A stretch of 64,000 bases of DNA from CAG-791 sp045117315 (GTDB lineage: Bacteria > Bacillota > Clostridia > Lachnospirales > Lachnospiraceae): contig JBGUNJ010000204.1 in assembly GCA_045117315.1 (NCBI GenBank), positions 21,220 through 85,219 of the forward strand, given 5' to 3'. The translations under genes were made by a program, and so were the position numbers. A model generated the notes under the pieces. That model made no database searches and was not told the origin of the DNA. It worked only from the letters and a program-made list of their open reading frames with translations. Every line of letters begins with the position of its first letter. The first letter of the stretch is position 1. Of the stretch, positions 26,642-36,185 are shown in pieces.

Positions 26642-29600
26642 AGAAATAAATGAATTGTACGGAAATACTGACTGCAGAGATCTTGGATCCCGTCAACTGG
26701 AAGAGTTGAGGGATGGCTTAAAAAACGTTTCACCTGAAGAAATCAAATCGTCATCCGATGGGATTATGTATATTAAGCTACTCCATATGTTCAGATTTGC
26801 GGTTGCGGAAAATGACAAGTTTCATGGGGAGAATTATCCAAGCCTCCTCAACTCTTTGCTATCAGTCGGAGAGGATGGACTATACTCTAACAATCTTCGT
26901 TTTATTTTTGAATTGATTCAGAATGTTGATGACTGCGATTATCCAAACTCTGAAAACTGTCGGCTTGATATGCAATTTCGATTTGATGAAGATGAGATTA
27001 TCCTCACATATAATGAAGTTGGATTTACACCGTTTAACGTTTTTGCTATCACAGGAATTGCAGAAGCTGCTAAGAATATTTCTTCTTCAAAAAATGAAAT
27101 TGGTGAAAAGGGGATTGGATTCAAGTCGGTATTTGGCGTTGCTGATAAAGTCTTGATTCAAAGCGGCTGGTTTTCTTTTATTCTGAATAAAGAAAACTTT
27201 ACAGTACCTATTTCAGCATATTCATCATCCTCCGATCCTTACATTGAGGGAACGAAAATGACTCTGTATGTTCCCGGGAAAGCAAAGCTTATTTACAGTC
27301 AAATCAAAAACCAGTATTGCAAAAAAGAAGCAATCTTCAGTCGAAATCCACTGCTCTTTCTGAATAAGCTTACGTCTCTGAATATCTTCTTCGACGAATG
27401 GAGAAGAATGGAGTTTCATGTGTCTAAGAAAGCACATATGACAGAAGGCGGTATTCACAGAGAGGACAATATACAGGTCTTTGTTGACCTGCATGATTAT
27501 GATAACGGACGAGATACGAATGTAACAGAATCATTTATGTGTACCAGATATACCCTTCCTGTTACATACAGCAGGGAGGCTTGCCAGGCCCGCTATGGAG
27601 ATAATACAAAGGTGGGTGAAAATGGCGGGAAAAGAATGCTGTTACAAGCGGTTCTTCCGACCCCGGAGCATGTTGCAGATGTCGGGAACGGATCATTATA
27701 CTCTTTCCTCCCTACACAGCTGAAGCTGACTGTGCCGATTGTAATACATGTTCCCTTTAAGCTGGATGCGTCAAGAGAATTTGTTGATCCGCAGAATCAT
27801 AATCGTTGGTTTCTTGAATCTTCACAGAAACTGTCAGAATTGATGGAGTATCTGTATAAAGACTGGTGTAAGACTGTTAGAAGTGACATTGTATTCTTTC
27901 TTCCAGGGGCCAGAGAGAGCCTGTTTGCTCCAAACAATGGGAAAGAAAAGTGTCTCAGTGATAACAAAGATTTCCAGGGGATTCATTTTTTGAAGATGCC
28001 TGTCTTTATAACAACAGACGATGAATACTGTCCCCATCAAGATGTTTTTTCTTTTAACCCGGATGAAAATGTGATGGATCCGGAAAGAGTATACAAAATG
28101 CTTATGGTAGAGGAAAATCTTTTCCTGGTACCTGAAACAGTGAATCCAAGAAAATATGATATAAAAATTTTTAAAGATGCAGCTAAGGAACTTCTGCAAA
28201 AGGCCATTTCCAACCCGAATGTGACAGAGGAAGCGCTTGAATATTTAGATAGTGTTTCATATTTATATGGTCCAAAGGATATTCCTGACAACAAGCAGAT
28301 TAGCCTGACATGCAGACAGATTGAGATCATTATGAAGCATGAACAGCTTGCGAAGATCTTTACAGAAGTAACCTGCAGGTTGCTGAAAATGCAAAAAAAC
28401 ATCCAAGTATCCATTGCTGATTTGAAGCCTGTTCCCATTCACAAAGCTGTTCAAGCGGGCTTTGATAAAAGTGAAACCCCAAAGCGTGTGGAAAGATACT
28501 TGGATAAAGTGAATTTGCAAAGTGTATGCTTGGATATTAAGGATAACCAGTATTTGCCTTGCAGTAACGGTCTTGTATTATCTATGGCAAATCCGACATC
28601 ATCCTTAGCGTCTTTATGCTTTGCTGTTGATGAAAAGGATACATTTGCAATACGGATAAAGCTGAAAGAAGCTTCTGAACGCCTGAACCAATTTATTGAA
28701 GATGATGCAGGTTCTGCTGAGGATTATTTAAGAGAGCTTCGAAATATCAGGCTGACGGTTAGGGATTCTTTGGGTAATGAAGGCTACAAAAGCTATATAA
28801 ATCTAATCCTCCGTTCGGGAACAGAGCGTAAACGTTTTATTCAGGAGCTTATCCAAAATGCTGATGATTGTGTATACGATAAAGATATTATCCCAGCATT
28901 TTATTTACAACAGGATGGAAGCAAAGTTGTCACACAATATAATGAGGAGGGGTTTACCCGAGAGAACATCCGCTCTATTACAGCTATTGGGGAATCTACC
29001 AAAAACAGACTGCTCAAAGGGGAATATCAGACAATAGGCGAAAAGGGGGTTGGCTTTAAAACAGTCTTTGCTGTTGCATCTCAGATTAATATATTCAGTG
29101 GTGAATACAATTTCTCACTGACAGATGAGGCGCCTACAATTCCAAAGATTTATAAACGTACTGACCTTAGTAGAGTAGATGGTACAAGGATGGAGATTTT
29201 CCTGAAGGGAAACAGGAATATCATCGACTTTAATGAAAAAAACATACTTGAGCTCTGCCTTTGCCTGAGGCAATTAAAAGAAATCACAATTGGGCCCCAC
29301 AAAATCAATATATCTGACACTGACGATACAAGAACATTGGTTATTGATGGAAGAAAACAGGTATTTAGAAAGTTTGTACATAAGTTTGAAATTTCAGACC
29401 CAGATGCGATTAAGGAACGCGCAAGGGGTATGCATGTTGTTTTACCACAGCAGCAGATTATTTGCTATGTTCCTGAACGGTTTGGCTCTCAGGAATATCA
29501 TATTTACAGTGGGCTTCCGACAAGACATATGGTAAAGATCCCTGTTGCTTTCGATGCTCCTTTTGAGCTGACGACTTCCAGAGAGCAGATTGAAGAAGAT

Positions 29601-31346
29601 TGCGAGGCATGGAATGGTCGTGTACGTCTGGAAATGTATAGGGCATTAAGGGAACTTATTGTCTTTCTTCGAAATGAGCACAGAGTAGATATTCTTAGGC
29701 TTACCAGATATGTCCCCAGGTTGAAGGGAAAAATCAGAGAGTACGTGAATGATATTTTTGATAGCCCCTATTTGACCGGCTACAATTTTTTGGAAATCTT
29801 GAAAAACACCGAGATTTTACCAACTTATAATCACGATATATTTGAATCGGCAAACAGTGGACGAGCTCTGAGGTTTCCTGAAGTGGCACATTTCCTGTTT
29901 AAACAGGGCTGTTTTGGGGAGATTGACCCTTCTTCCGTTCTTGATATTAATTCAAAAGATTATGAAGCGGCTATTAATGCGCTGGACTGTAAGTCTGCAA
30001 TGTTTGATCAGGTATTTCCTTTGCTAATGATATACTCTGATAATTACGTACATGATAAAGAATATAGAACATTACTATATGAATATTTACAGGAATCACC
30101 TCATGAATATGCTGATCAGATAAAAAAACTTGCCATTATACCTGTATATGGAAATGTTCCAGATGCCACACGATTCGTGAAGTGGCAGCCGGACAAGATA
30201 TTTGTCAAGAAAAATGTAAATAAATCAACGGATGATTATTTCATCTTAAACACGGATGAGCTTTCAAAAGCTTTCTGTGAAAGAATGTTAAATGTAAACA
30301 TCAATGAGATGAATGATGAATGGGAACGTAGAAAATATGACGAGAAATTTAGAGCAATCCTTGACTGGGAGGATGTAGAAGATATTTACAATATGCTTCT
30401 CTATGAATTCAAATATGGGAATGTGCGGAGAAACTATCCTTCCGGTCTACCAATGGATTATAAGGAACGTATCCCCCTGAAAAACAGGAATGGGGTAATC
30501 GCCCGACAGCATCTGTTCCTCTGTCGGGAAGAAGTAGAATACTTCCCTGTAGCTATAGTTAAACAGATTACAGTAGCTGATGAATGTGCAAGGATGGCTG
30601 AATCAATTGGCAGTACTGATCTCTGTGATGTACATTATGAAGATTTTAATTACGACAAGCAGTTAGACGAAGATGATATTGAAGTTTTGATGGATGATTA
30701 CTTTAATAATTCAGATGAGATTCTTAGAGGCTTTTATCAAGACGGGCTTCTGTCGGATGAATTATTAGAAGAATATAACCTGAATTATCTGGCGAATAGT
30801 CGTGTAGATGACACTATGGATGATGAAGACTTTCCTAATGATCCTGTTTATAACAGAGAACAGCTGAGAAAGCACGTGAACAAGAAATTTGCTTCGCTGG
30901 TAAAAATAATTCCAATTGTTGTCGAAAGGACCGTTTATCGGGGGAAAGACCAAAGCGGAAATGTTTTTGATTTGCAAAACCGGGATACACGCGAAGGCGC
31001 GCTTCATATTTACGCATCATCTAAAAAGTATGGAATTTGTTTCTGCCAAATGTGCAAAAAGAGGAAGCCTAGCTCATTCATTGAGGTAAATAATCTTCAG
31101 ATTTTACCCAAATACTATTTTCCTCAGATGAGAGTATCATTATGCCTTGAATGCAGTAAAATCTTCGAGGGCCTCCGTAAGAATGACTCCGTGCGAAAAG
31201 AGTATTTTAATTCGATAAAAAATCAAAAGATTGGAAACGAGGGAAACATTTGTGTTCCGATTGGTAATGACGAGTCATTAACCTTTACTGCTAAACACTT
31301 GGCTGAGATTCAAGAAATATTAAAAAGGTATGGGGATGATATTTAA
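26634..31346 (+). CDS. Giant protein with two sacsin/HSP90-like ATPase modules and a C-terminal zinc finger
   Basis: At 1570 residues this is the largest gene. Two GHKL-type ATP sites are visible. Module one has the N-box FELIQNVDDCDY near residue 91, YNEVGFT near 125 and the lid GEKGIGFKSVFG near 157. Module two has FIQELIQNADDCVY near 735, YNEEGFT near 768 and GEKGVGFKTVFA near 802. Both repeat the layout of the sacsin N-terminal region, and each is followed by an HSP90-middle-like segment containing a DASREF or TTSREQ motif. Near 1465-1510 two CxxC pairs (CQMC, CLEC) form a probable zinc finger. It is the last gene of the operon with two helicases, overlapping the second by eight bases. 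An ATP-driven clamp or chaperone role with the helicases is inference. Confidence 0.8.
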   Translation: MLREINELYGNTDCRDLGSRQLEELRDGLKNVSPEEIKSSSDGIMYIKLLHMFRFAVAENDKFHGENYPSLLNSLLSVGEDGLYSNNLRFIFELIQNVDDCDYPNSENCRLDMQFRFDEDEIILTYNEVGFTPFNVFAITGIAEAAKNISSSKNEIGEKGIGFKSVFGVADKVLIQSGWFSFILNKENFTVPISAYSSSSDPYIEGTKMTLYVPGKAKLIYSQIKNQYCKKEAIFSRNPLLFLNKLTSLNIFFDEWRRMEFHVSKKAHMTEGGIHREDNIQVFVDLHDYDNGRDTNVTESFMCTRYTLPVTYSREACQARYGDNTKVGENGGKRMLLQAVLPTPEHVADVGNGSLYSFLPTQLKLTVPIVIHVPFKLDASREFVDPQNHNRWFLESSQKLSELMEYLYKDWCKTVRSDIVFFLPGARESLFAPNNGKEKCLSDNKDFQGIHFLKMPVFITTDDEYCPHQDVFSFNPDENVMDPERVYKMLMVEENLFLVPETVNPRKYDIKIFKDAAKELLQKAISNPNVTEEALEYLDSVSYLYGPKDIPDNKQISLTCRQIEIIMKHEQLAKIFTEVTCRLLKMQKNIQVSIADLKPVPIHKAVQAGFDKSETPKRVERYLDKVNLQSVCLDIKDNQYLPCSNGLVLSMANPTSSLASLCFAVDEKDTFAIRIKLKEASERLNQFIEDDAGSAEDYLRELRNIRLTVRDSLGNEGYKSYINLILRSGTERKRFIQELIQNADDCVYDKDIIPAFYLQQDGSKVVTQYNEEGFTRENIRSITAIGESTKNRLLKGEYQTIGEKGVGFKTVFAVASQINIFSGEYNFSLTDEAPTIPKIYKRTDLSRVDGTRMEIFLKGNRNIIDFNEKNILELCLCLRQLKEITIGPHKINISDTDDTRTLVIDGRKQVFRKFVHKFEISDPDAIKERARGMHVVLPQQQIICYVPERFGSQEYHIYSGLPTRHMVKIPVAFDAPFELTTSREQIEEDCEAWNGRVRLEMYRALRELIVFLRNEHRVDILRLTRYVPRLKGKIREYVNDIFDSPYLTGYNFLEILKNTEILPTYNHDIFESANSGRALRFPEVAHFLFKQGCFGEIDPSSVLDINSKDYEAAINALDCKSAMFDQVFPLLMIYSDNYVHDKEYRTLLYEYLQESPHEYADQIKKLAIIPVYGNVPDATRFVKWQPDKIFVKKNVNKSTDDYFILNTDELSKAFCERMLNVNINEMNDEWERRKYDEKFRAILDWEDVEDIYNMLLYEFKYGNVRRNYPSGLPMDYKERIPLKNRNGVIARQHLFLCREEVEYFPVAIVKQITVADECARMAESIGSTDLCDVHYEDFNYDKQLDEDDIEVLMDDYFNNSDEILRGFYQDGLLSDELLEEYNLNYLANSRVDDTMDDEDFPNDPVYNREQLRKHVNKKFASLVKIIPIVVERTVYRGKDQSGNVFDLQNRDTREGALHIYASSKKYGICFCQMCKKRKPSSFIEVNNLQILPKYYFPQMRVSLCLECSKIFEGLRKNDSVRKEYFNSIKNQKIGNEGNICVPIGNDESLTFTAKHLAEIQEILKRYGDDI

Positions 31347-31450
31347 TCATAAATATACCGATACTTTGAAACTTCAGGTTGCGAAGTATGAATTATAGCA
31401 GATTATGCCATATACTAAAGATTGTTGTGACAATTAGGAATGTTTGATGA

Positions 31451-31516
31451 TTCTTGGATTATCGGGACATCGTTCCTGTAACTTTCGGACAAGATTCCTG
31501 AATTATCTGGACAAAC
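31451..31516. repeat. Three 22-bp iterated units, possible insertion-sequence end
   Basis: Units start at 31451, 31473 and 31495, exactly 22 bp apart, with consensus TTCNTGNATTATCNGGACA. They lie in a 435-base spacer (31347-31781) without a credible gene. A short frame near 31641-31765 is interrupted and unrecognised. Multiple GGACA-containing end repeats recall the ends of IS21-type elements, but no transposase is seen. They could also be a regulator's binding sites. Confidence 0.55.
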
Positions 31517-31781
31517 TTACATCTTATAAAAGGTGGCCTTAGGGTGTTTTAAACATTCTAAGGCTGTACCATATGCTATGCACATCTACAAAAAGACCTT
31601 CAAAAGAGTGCAGATGAATAGATGTAGAAGATAACTGCTGCGATGGAAAACGTATGCAGGATACTAATGCAAGCGCAGAGTTGCAACGATATCACGCCAA
31701 AACATCTGGCAGGAGCACCGGCAAAAAGTAAAGAAATCCATTTTGGTAATTGGTTTTTAGGTAAATAATTGAGAGGAAGTC

Positions 31782-32513
31782 ATGAAACTTGAACTAATTC
31801 AGACAAACATCGTCAATGTTTCAGCGGACGTGATTGTCCTGCCTGCCAATACAATGCTGAAGGAAGGAAGCGGTGCTTCCACTGCTATTTTCGAAGCTGC
31901 CGGACGCAGAAAACTCACCCAGGCATGTAAGAAGATTGGCTCGTGTCCGGCGGGAAGCGCGGTTCCGACATTGGCATTTAATCTGAATGCGAAATATATC
32001 ATCCATGCAGTGGTTTCCAAATGGATCGACGGAAACCACGAAGAGTACGATCTGCTCAGCTCTGCTTATCTGTCTTCATTGAAAATTGCTGATGTTATGG
32101 GCTGCCAATCGATTGCATTTCCTCTGCTTGCTTCCGGGAATAATGGATACGATAAAGAATTGGCATTTCAGATAGCAAAGGAAAGCATTGAATCTTTTGA
32201 AGGAAGCAGCCTGAAAAAAGCGGAACTTGTAGTCTATGGTTCCCGGATTACCGCGTGGCTCAGGGAACAGGGAAATGAAGTGATTGAAATTCCTGAAGAT
32301 TTGGAAAAAGAGCGACAGAAGCAGGCTCATAAAGAGAAGGCAAAGCAATTTGCCGAAGAAGGAAAGGAAATAGCATATCGCTTCCTCGAAGACCAGATAC
32401 AAAAAGGATTGGATTATCTGAAGGTGAAAGAAAACCGGGAAGAGCTTTTGAAGAAAGCCGTGAAAAATGTCAGAAAAGCAAAGAGTAAAAAAGAGAAGGA
32501 AAATATAAAATAA
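31782..32513 (+). CDS. Macrodomain protein (ADP-ribose binding) with charged C-terminus
   Basis: Residues 1-165 form a macrodomain: VSADVIVLPANTMLKEGSGA matches the ADP-ribose loop (usual AD-x-IVN-x-AN...GGGV), AIFEAAG follows, and IAFPLLASGNNGYDKELA matches the second binding loop (usual P-x-ISTG-x-xGYP). Such proteins bind or remove ADP-ribose from proteins, DNA or metabolites. The last 75 residues are a lysine/glutamate-rich helical tail. The gene follows GAGAGGAAG and is 22 bases from the next gene, with which it probably forms an operon. No DarT-like ADP-ribosyltransferase is next to it. Confidence 0.85.
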   Translation: MKLELIQTNIVNVSADVIVLPANTMLKEGSGASTAIFEAAGRRKLTQACKKIGSCPAGSAVPTLAFNLNAKYIIHAVVSKWIDGNHEEYDLLSSAYLSSLKIADVMGCQSIAFPLLASGNNGYDKELAFQIAKESIESFEGSSLKKAELVVYGSRITAWLREQGNEVIEIPEDLEKERQKQAHKEKAKQFAEEGKEIAYRFLEDQIQKGLDYLKVKENREELLKKAVKNVRKAKSKKEKENIK

Positions 32514-32535
32514 ACAATTATAGATAGAAACATCT

Positions 32536-33285
32536 GTGTCTGAAAAAATAAATATTATTTTATTGAAGCTGGGACTTTACGACATGATTGATATATCTTT
32601 CGATTTCCGATCGGATTCAAAGGGCAGGGATCCTGATACCTATAGCCCGACATTAAATGCATATCACAGAGCCCTGTGGAGCAAAGAGCTTCCTAACGGT
32701 CAGGTGATGGAGTTGCAATCGAAGAGCGCTCCTTTTGTCCTGAACTGGAGAGACTTCTATTTCACAAGTGATACGATCATTGTTGAAATGAGTCATTCCA
32801 AGAACAGGAAGATCATGGACCGGGTATATGAACAGGTTGAGGACTTTGAGGAGTACTATCAGCATCTGCTGCACAGGTCATATACAATTGGAAGCATGAT
32901 TATATTCCCAGTGCATGCCAATAGCATGAACCAGAGAAGGGGAACAAATATCAAGATCTCTGACCGATGGGATCTGACCCTTGAGTGTATCCGCAGGCAT
33001 TATGCCGGAGAGGAGAGTCCGCTTTCGAAAGTGATTGAAGCCGACAAGTCCTTCTATGATTTATTTGTAGACTTCAAAGGATACGTGGATTTCTTTTTTC
33101 TCCAGGACTGCGTTTCGGAGGATTATTCTTCAGTCAATATATGGATGGGAGATGCATCCTTCGAGAAAAGCGGTTTACCGGATACTGTGAAAGAGTATTT
33201 GAACTTTCTCGTTAAGGAACATATCTTTTTGGATAAGCGAAACCGGAGGATTCAGGAATACTGTATAACACACAAATTGCTTTGA
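32536..33285 (+). CDS. DUF6994-like protein
   Basis: This 249-residue protein matches my recollection of the DUF6994 family: an early DISFDFRSDSKGRDPD segment, SPTLNAYHRALWSKELPNG, then FYFTSDTI, and GSMIIFPVHANSMNQRRG followed by ISDRWDLTLECIRRHY. Family members have no established biochemical role known to me. The start is a GTG at 32536 without a good ribosome site; ATG 32584 is an alternative close to the conserved part. It probably shares a transcript with the macrodomain gene. Confidence 0.7.
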   Translation: MSEKINIILLKLGLYDMIDISFDFRSDSKGRDPDTYSPTLNAYHRALWSKELPNGQVMELQSKSAPFVLNWRDFYFTSDTIIVEMSHSKNRKIMDRVYEQVEDFEEYYQHLLHRSYTIGSMIIFPVHANSMNQRRGTNIKISDRWDLTLECIRRHYAGEESPLSKVIEADKSFYDLFVDFKGYVDFFFLQDCVSEDYSSVNIWMGDASFEKSGLPDTVKEYLNFLVKEHIFLDKRNRRIQEYCITHKLL

Positions 33286-33315
33286 TAAGAGGGGACGGTA
33301 AGTATCCGGCAGGAT

Positions 33316-33345
33316 ATTTCAGTACTATGAGGCATAATACATGAG
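33316..33345 (+). repeat. Copy of the patatin-gene leader (second copy 36161-36190)
   Basis: ATTTCAGT, five variable bases and GAGGCATAATACATGAG occur here and at 36161-36190, where the ATG is the patatin start codon. Here the ATG opens a dead frame of about 22 codons. It marks a duplicated leader, perhaps the relic of a lost gene copy. Confidence 0.6.
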
Positions 33346-33463
33346 ACAAAAAGGACGCACTGAATGCTGCGAAATGTGGGAGTATTCCAGGAGAAGACAC
33401 GTCTATTGATTTCCGTGTCACCGAAGGATATATTGTATTGATATTGACTGGGGGAAGACTGTA

Positions 33464-33982
33464 ATGTTGGACACTATGTTTACACTGAAATACTTCTTTA
33501 TGGGTACTGTTTTTGGTGGATCAGTGCTTTTGCTTGGAAGTGGGCTGGCCACGAGTTCAAATGATCAGGCTTTTGCTCTGCTTCTTATCGTAGTGGGAAT
33601 CGCAGCGTTGGCGATAGGGCTGTGGGATTTATATAAGCGGATCAAGCTAATGCATGATGTTCGGCTATCTCCTGACTATGAAGCTATGGAAGCTGATTTT
33701 GCTGCTTCGGAAAGCTTTTTGGATGGATGTATCTTTGTTGGAAAAAAATATCTGTTCAGTGTTTACGACGGAAGCATAGTTCAACGCGAGGACTTGTCGA
33801 ATGTTTACCTGAAAGTTTCCGTACATTCACGGGGAGGTACAACAATGGATTTGAAAGCCGATATACCGCGGGGAACCGATGTTGTACTCGCCAGGTGTGG
33901 GTATGATACTGAAAAAAAGAAAGAGGCTGAGCGGTTGGAGAATGCTCTTGGAATCCAGATTCGAAGAATTGGTTTGGATTAA
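33464..33982 (+). CDS. Small two-segment membrane protein
   Basis: This 172-residue protein has two adjacent hydrophobic segments (about residues 8-30 and 37-58), then a hydrophilic cytosolic-type domain of about 110 residues with alternating beta-strand character (CIFVGKKYLFSVYDG, NVYLKVSVHSRGGTT). GGGGGAAG precedes the start. The second half could be a PH-like or bacterial PH domain, but this is only an impression. Function unknown. Confidence 0.65.
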   Translation: MLDTMFTLKYFFMGTVFGGSVLLLGSGLATSSNDQAFALLLIVVGIAALAIGLWDLYKRIKLMHDVRLSPDYEAMEADFAASESFLDGCIFVGKKYLFSVYDGSIVQREDLSNVYLKVSVHSRGGTTMDLKADIPRGTDVVLARCGYDTEKKKEAERLENALGIQIRRIGLD

Positions 33983-34235
33983 GGAGCAGATGTGGCATAT
34001 AGAAGATTTGTATCCGGGATTGATAGCAATCTGAAGATGTCGGGAGAAATGTCTCTCATCTGTCGAGAATCAGTAAATATATTGGAGCTCCTTTGAAGGA
34101 ACCGTGAAGGCTGAAACGGCCGTTTCCCTGGCCACAAGTAAGAGGTTTTCTTTTTTACCACAGCTTTTTCAGGAATAGTACTTTCCATTCACCCTGTGAG
34201 GGCTGATGAATCATCTTTGTGGAGAGGAATAGATC

Positions 34236-36038
34236 TTGTATCATATAGAACAGACAAAAACCGGATTTGCCGTATGGAACGAGGACAATCCGGGGATAAT
34301 CTTCATGGAGGGGCCCGGGCTGTTTTCGTGGATAGAAAACAGTGAAGGGATCACGATCAAAGGCTATAAGGGAAACTATCCGGAGATTTTCATTCCAGAG
34401 ATTATTGACGGAAAGCCCGTGACTAAAATAGGCCGAAGAGCGTTTCATGAATGTAAAATTCTGAAAAGCGTGGGAATCCCTGAAAGTGTGGCTGTTATTG
34501 GTGACTTGGCTTTCAGCAGATGTGACAGCCTGACGGATATCTCAATCCCGTCCAGTCTGACCCATATAGGGGATAATGCGTTCTGTCATTGCTCAAGCCT
34601 GCGGCGGGTGGAGTTCCCCGACAGCCTGAAAACCATCGGATATTCCGCGTTTTATGGCTGCCGCAGCCTGACAGAGGTAACCATCCCGCGCAGCGTGACA
34701 GAGATCGGGACGGCAGCCTTCTCCGATTGCGCAAGCCTTGGGGTAATTGCGGTCGCGCAGGATAATCCTGTTTACAGTTCTGAAGACGGATGTCTTTATA
34801 ACAGCGATTATACCGGGTTGATCTGCTGCCCTGCCGGAAAAACAGGGATGGTGAGTATCCGGCAGGGCGTGACCTGCCTGAGGTGGGGAGCCTTTAAATG
34901 CTGCGGCGGACTTACGGAAATCAGGATCCCGGACAGCGTGAAAGCAATAAGGAGTGAAGCCTTCTCTGGCTGCGGCAGCCTGAAGAACATAACAATTCCC
35001 GACAGCGTGACCAACATGGGCAGTAACGTGTTTGAGGGATGCGTGCTCTTGACGCGCATTGTGATTCCGCGCGGCGCAGTTTCTTTTGACGCGTCCGCTT
35101 TTCTGGGCTGCACCAATCTGACCGACATTGAAGTCGTTACGGAAAATCCGATATTTGCTTCCGCCGACGGTTTACTGTACACGAAGGATTATTCCGCACT
35201 GGTCTGCTGTCCCCCTGGGAAAACGGGTTCTGTACGGATTCTTTCGGGTGTGGAAAGAATATGGAGTCAGGCATTCCAAGGCTGTTACCGGATCACCAGT
35301 GTGGAGATTCCGGACAGCGCGAGAGGGGCCTGGTGGAATTCGTTTTATGACTGCGGCAGCCTGACAGAGGTCAGGGCATCCGAATGGTTCAAAGCCCGTT
35401 TTGCTGATTGCTTTATGGGCAGTCCCTGGTTTAAAAACCAGGGCTGGATCGAAGCAGGATTCTTTGAAGACACAACCTGGATCCTGCAGGCAGATGATAC
35501 TCTGAGGATGGTTTGTGACGGAGATATGGGTGGCTACGATGTGGCCAAGATATTATGGTTCGGATGGAAAAAGGTCAAGGACCGCGTGCGGCGCCTGACT
35601 GTCGACGACGGCGCGAACTCTGTTGGCAGCTTCGCTTTCGATGGGTTCCAGAACATGACGGAAGCAGTGCTCCCGGACGGCCTTACCCGGATCGGCTTCC
35701 GTGCTTTCTCCCGCTGCCGCCGTCTGAAACAGATTGTCATTCCGGACAGCCTTACGGAGATTGGCACGGCGGCATTTAAAGGCTGTAAGAGCCTTGAGAA
35801 TATTGTGATCCCGGAGAATGTCCGTGTGATCGGCCACAGTGCCTTCGCTTACTGCAGCGGCCTGGTTTCAGTCACGCTGCCCAACAGCGAAGTCCGGATT
35901 CAGTCGAATGCTTTCAAGGAATGCGATAGCCTGAAGGAGATCCGCTGCATCGGAAAAGAAGAAAACTGGAAAGAAGTGATCAATGTCCTGCCCCGGTATT
36001 TCGGGCTTGAGATCCGCTTTATCGAAGAAGAGTCGTGA
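34236..36038 (+). CDS. BspA-type leucine-rich-repeat protein without signal peptide
   Basis: The 600-residue protein is built from at least nine LRR_5 repeats of about 23 residues, each in the form IPDSVTxIGxxAFxGCxSLxxI. Two repeats are replaced by longer inserts with ENPIFASADGLLYT-like strands, common in this family. An irregular segment at about 380-440 (WFKNQGWIEAGFFEDTTW) divides the array. BspA-type proteins are usually surface adhesins, but here no signal peptide or anchor is visible, so it may act in the cytosol in protein binding. The start is TTG with GGAGAGG nine bases upstream. It is GC-richer than the flanking accessory genes. Confidence 0.8.
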   Translation: MYHIEQTKTGFAVWNEDNPGIIFMEGPGLFSWIENSEGITIKGYKGNYPEIFIPEIIDGKPVTKIGRRAFHECKILKSVGIPESVAVIGDLAFSRCDSLTDISIPSSLTHIGDNAFCHCSSLRRVEFPDSLKTIGYSAFYGCRSLTEVTIPRSVTEIGTAAFSDCASLGVIAVAQDNPVYSSEDGCLYNSDYTGLICCPAGKTGMVSIRQGVTCLRWGAFKCCGGLTEIRIPDSVKAIRSEAFSGCGSLKNITIPDSVTNMGSNVFEGCVLLTRIVIPRGAVSFDASAFLGCTNLTDIEVVTENPIFASADGLLYTKDYSALVCCPPGKTGSVRILSGVERIWSQAFQGCYRITSVEIPDSARGAWWNSFYDCGSLTEVRASEWFKARFADCFMGSPWFKNQGWIEAGFFEDTTWILQADDTLRMVCDGDMGGYDVAKILWFGWKKVKDRVRRLTVDDGANSVGSFAFDGFQNMTEAVLPDGLTRIGFRAFSRCRRLKQIVIPDSLTEIGTAAFKGCKSLENIVIPENVRVIGHSAFAYCSGLVSVTLPNSEVRIQSNAFKECDSLKEIRCIGKEENWKEVINVLPRYFGLEIRFIEEES

Positions 36039-36185
36039 CGGGAATGGACATCTGTGGATAATGAAACCAGGCGGGGAGTGAATAATAAGAAAACATAAAA
36101 AACTAATAACGACAATCCAAAGGACGGAGAATGGATGGTCTGTGAAAAGAAAGGGACTTTATTTCAGTCCCAAGAGGCATAATAC

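Noticed and set aside
15336..31346. DISARM system
   Set aside because: An SNF2 helicase and a methyltransferase are present, but there is no DrmA, no DrmB (DUF1998) and no DrmC (phospholipase D), and the methyltransferase is not of DNA type.
31782..32513. DarG antitoxin of a DarTG pair
   Set aside because: No DarT-like NADAR or ADP-ribosyltransferase gene lies next to it, and the C-terminus is a short charged tail rather than the DarG C-terminal domain.
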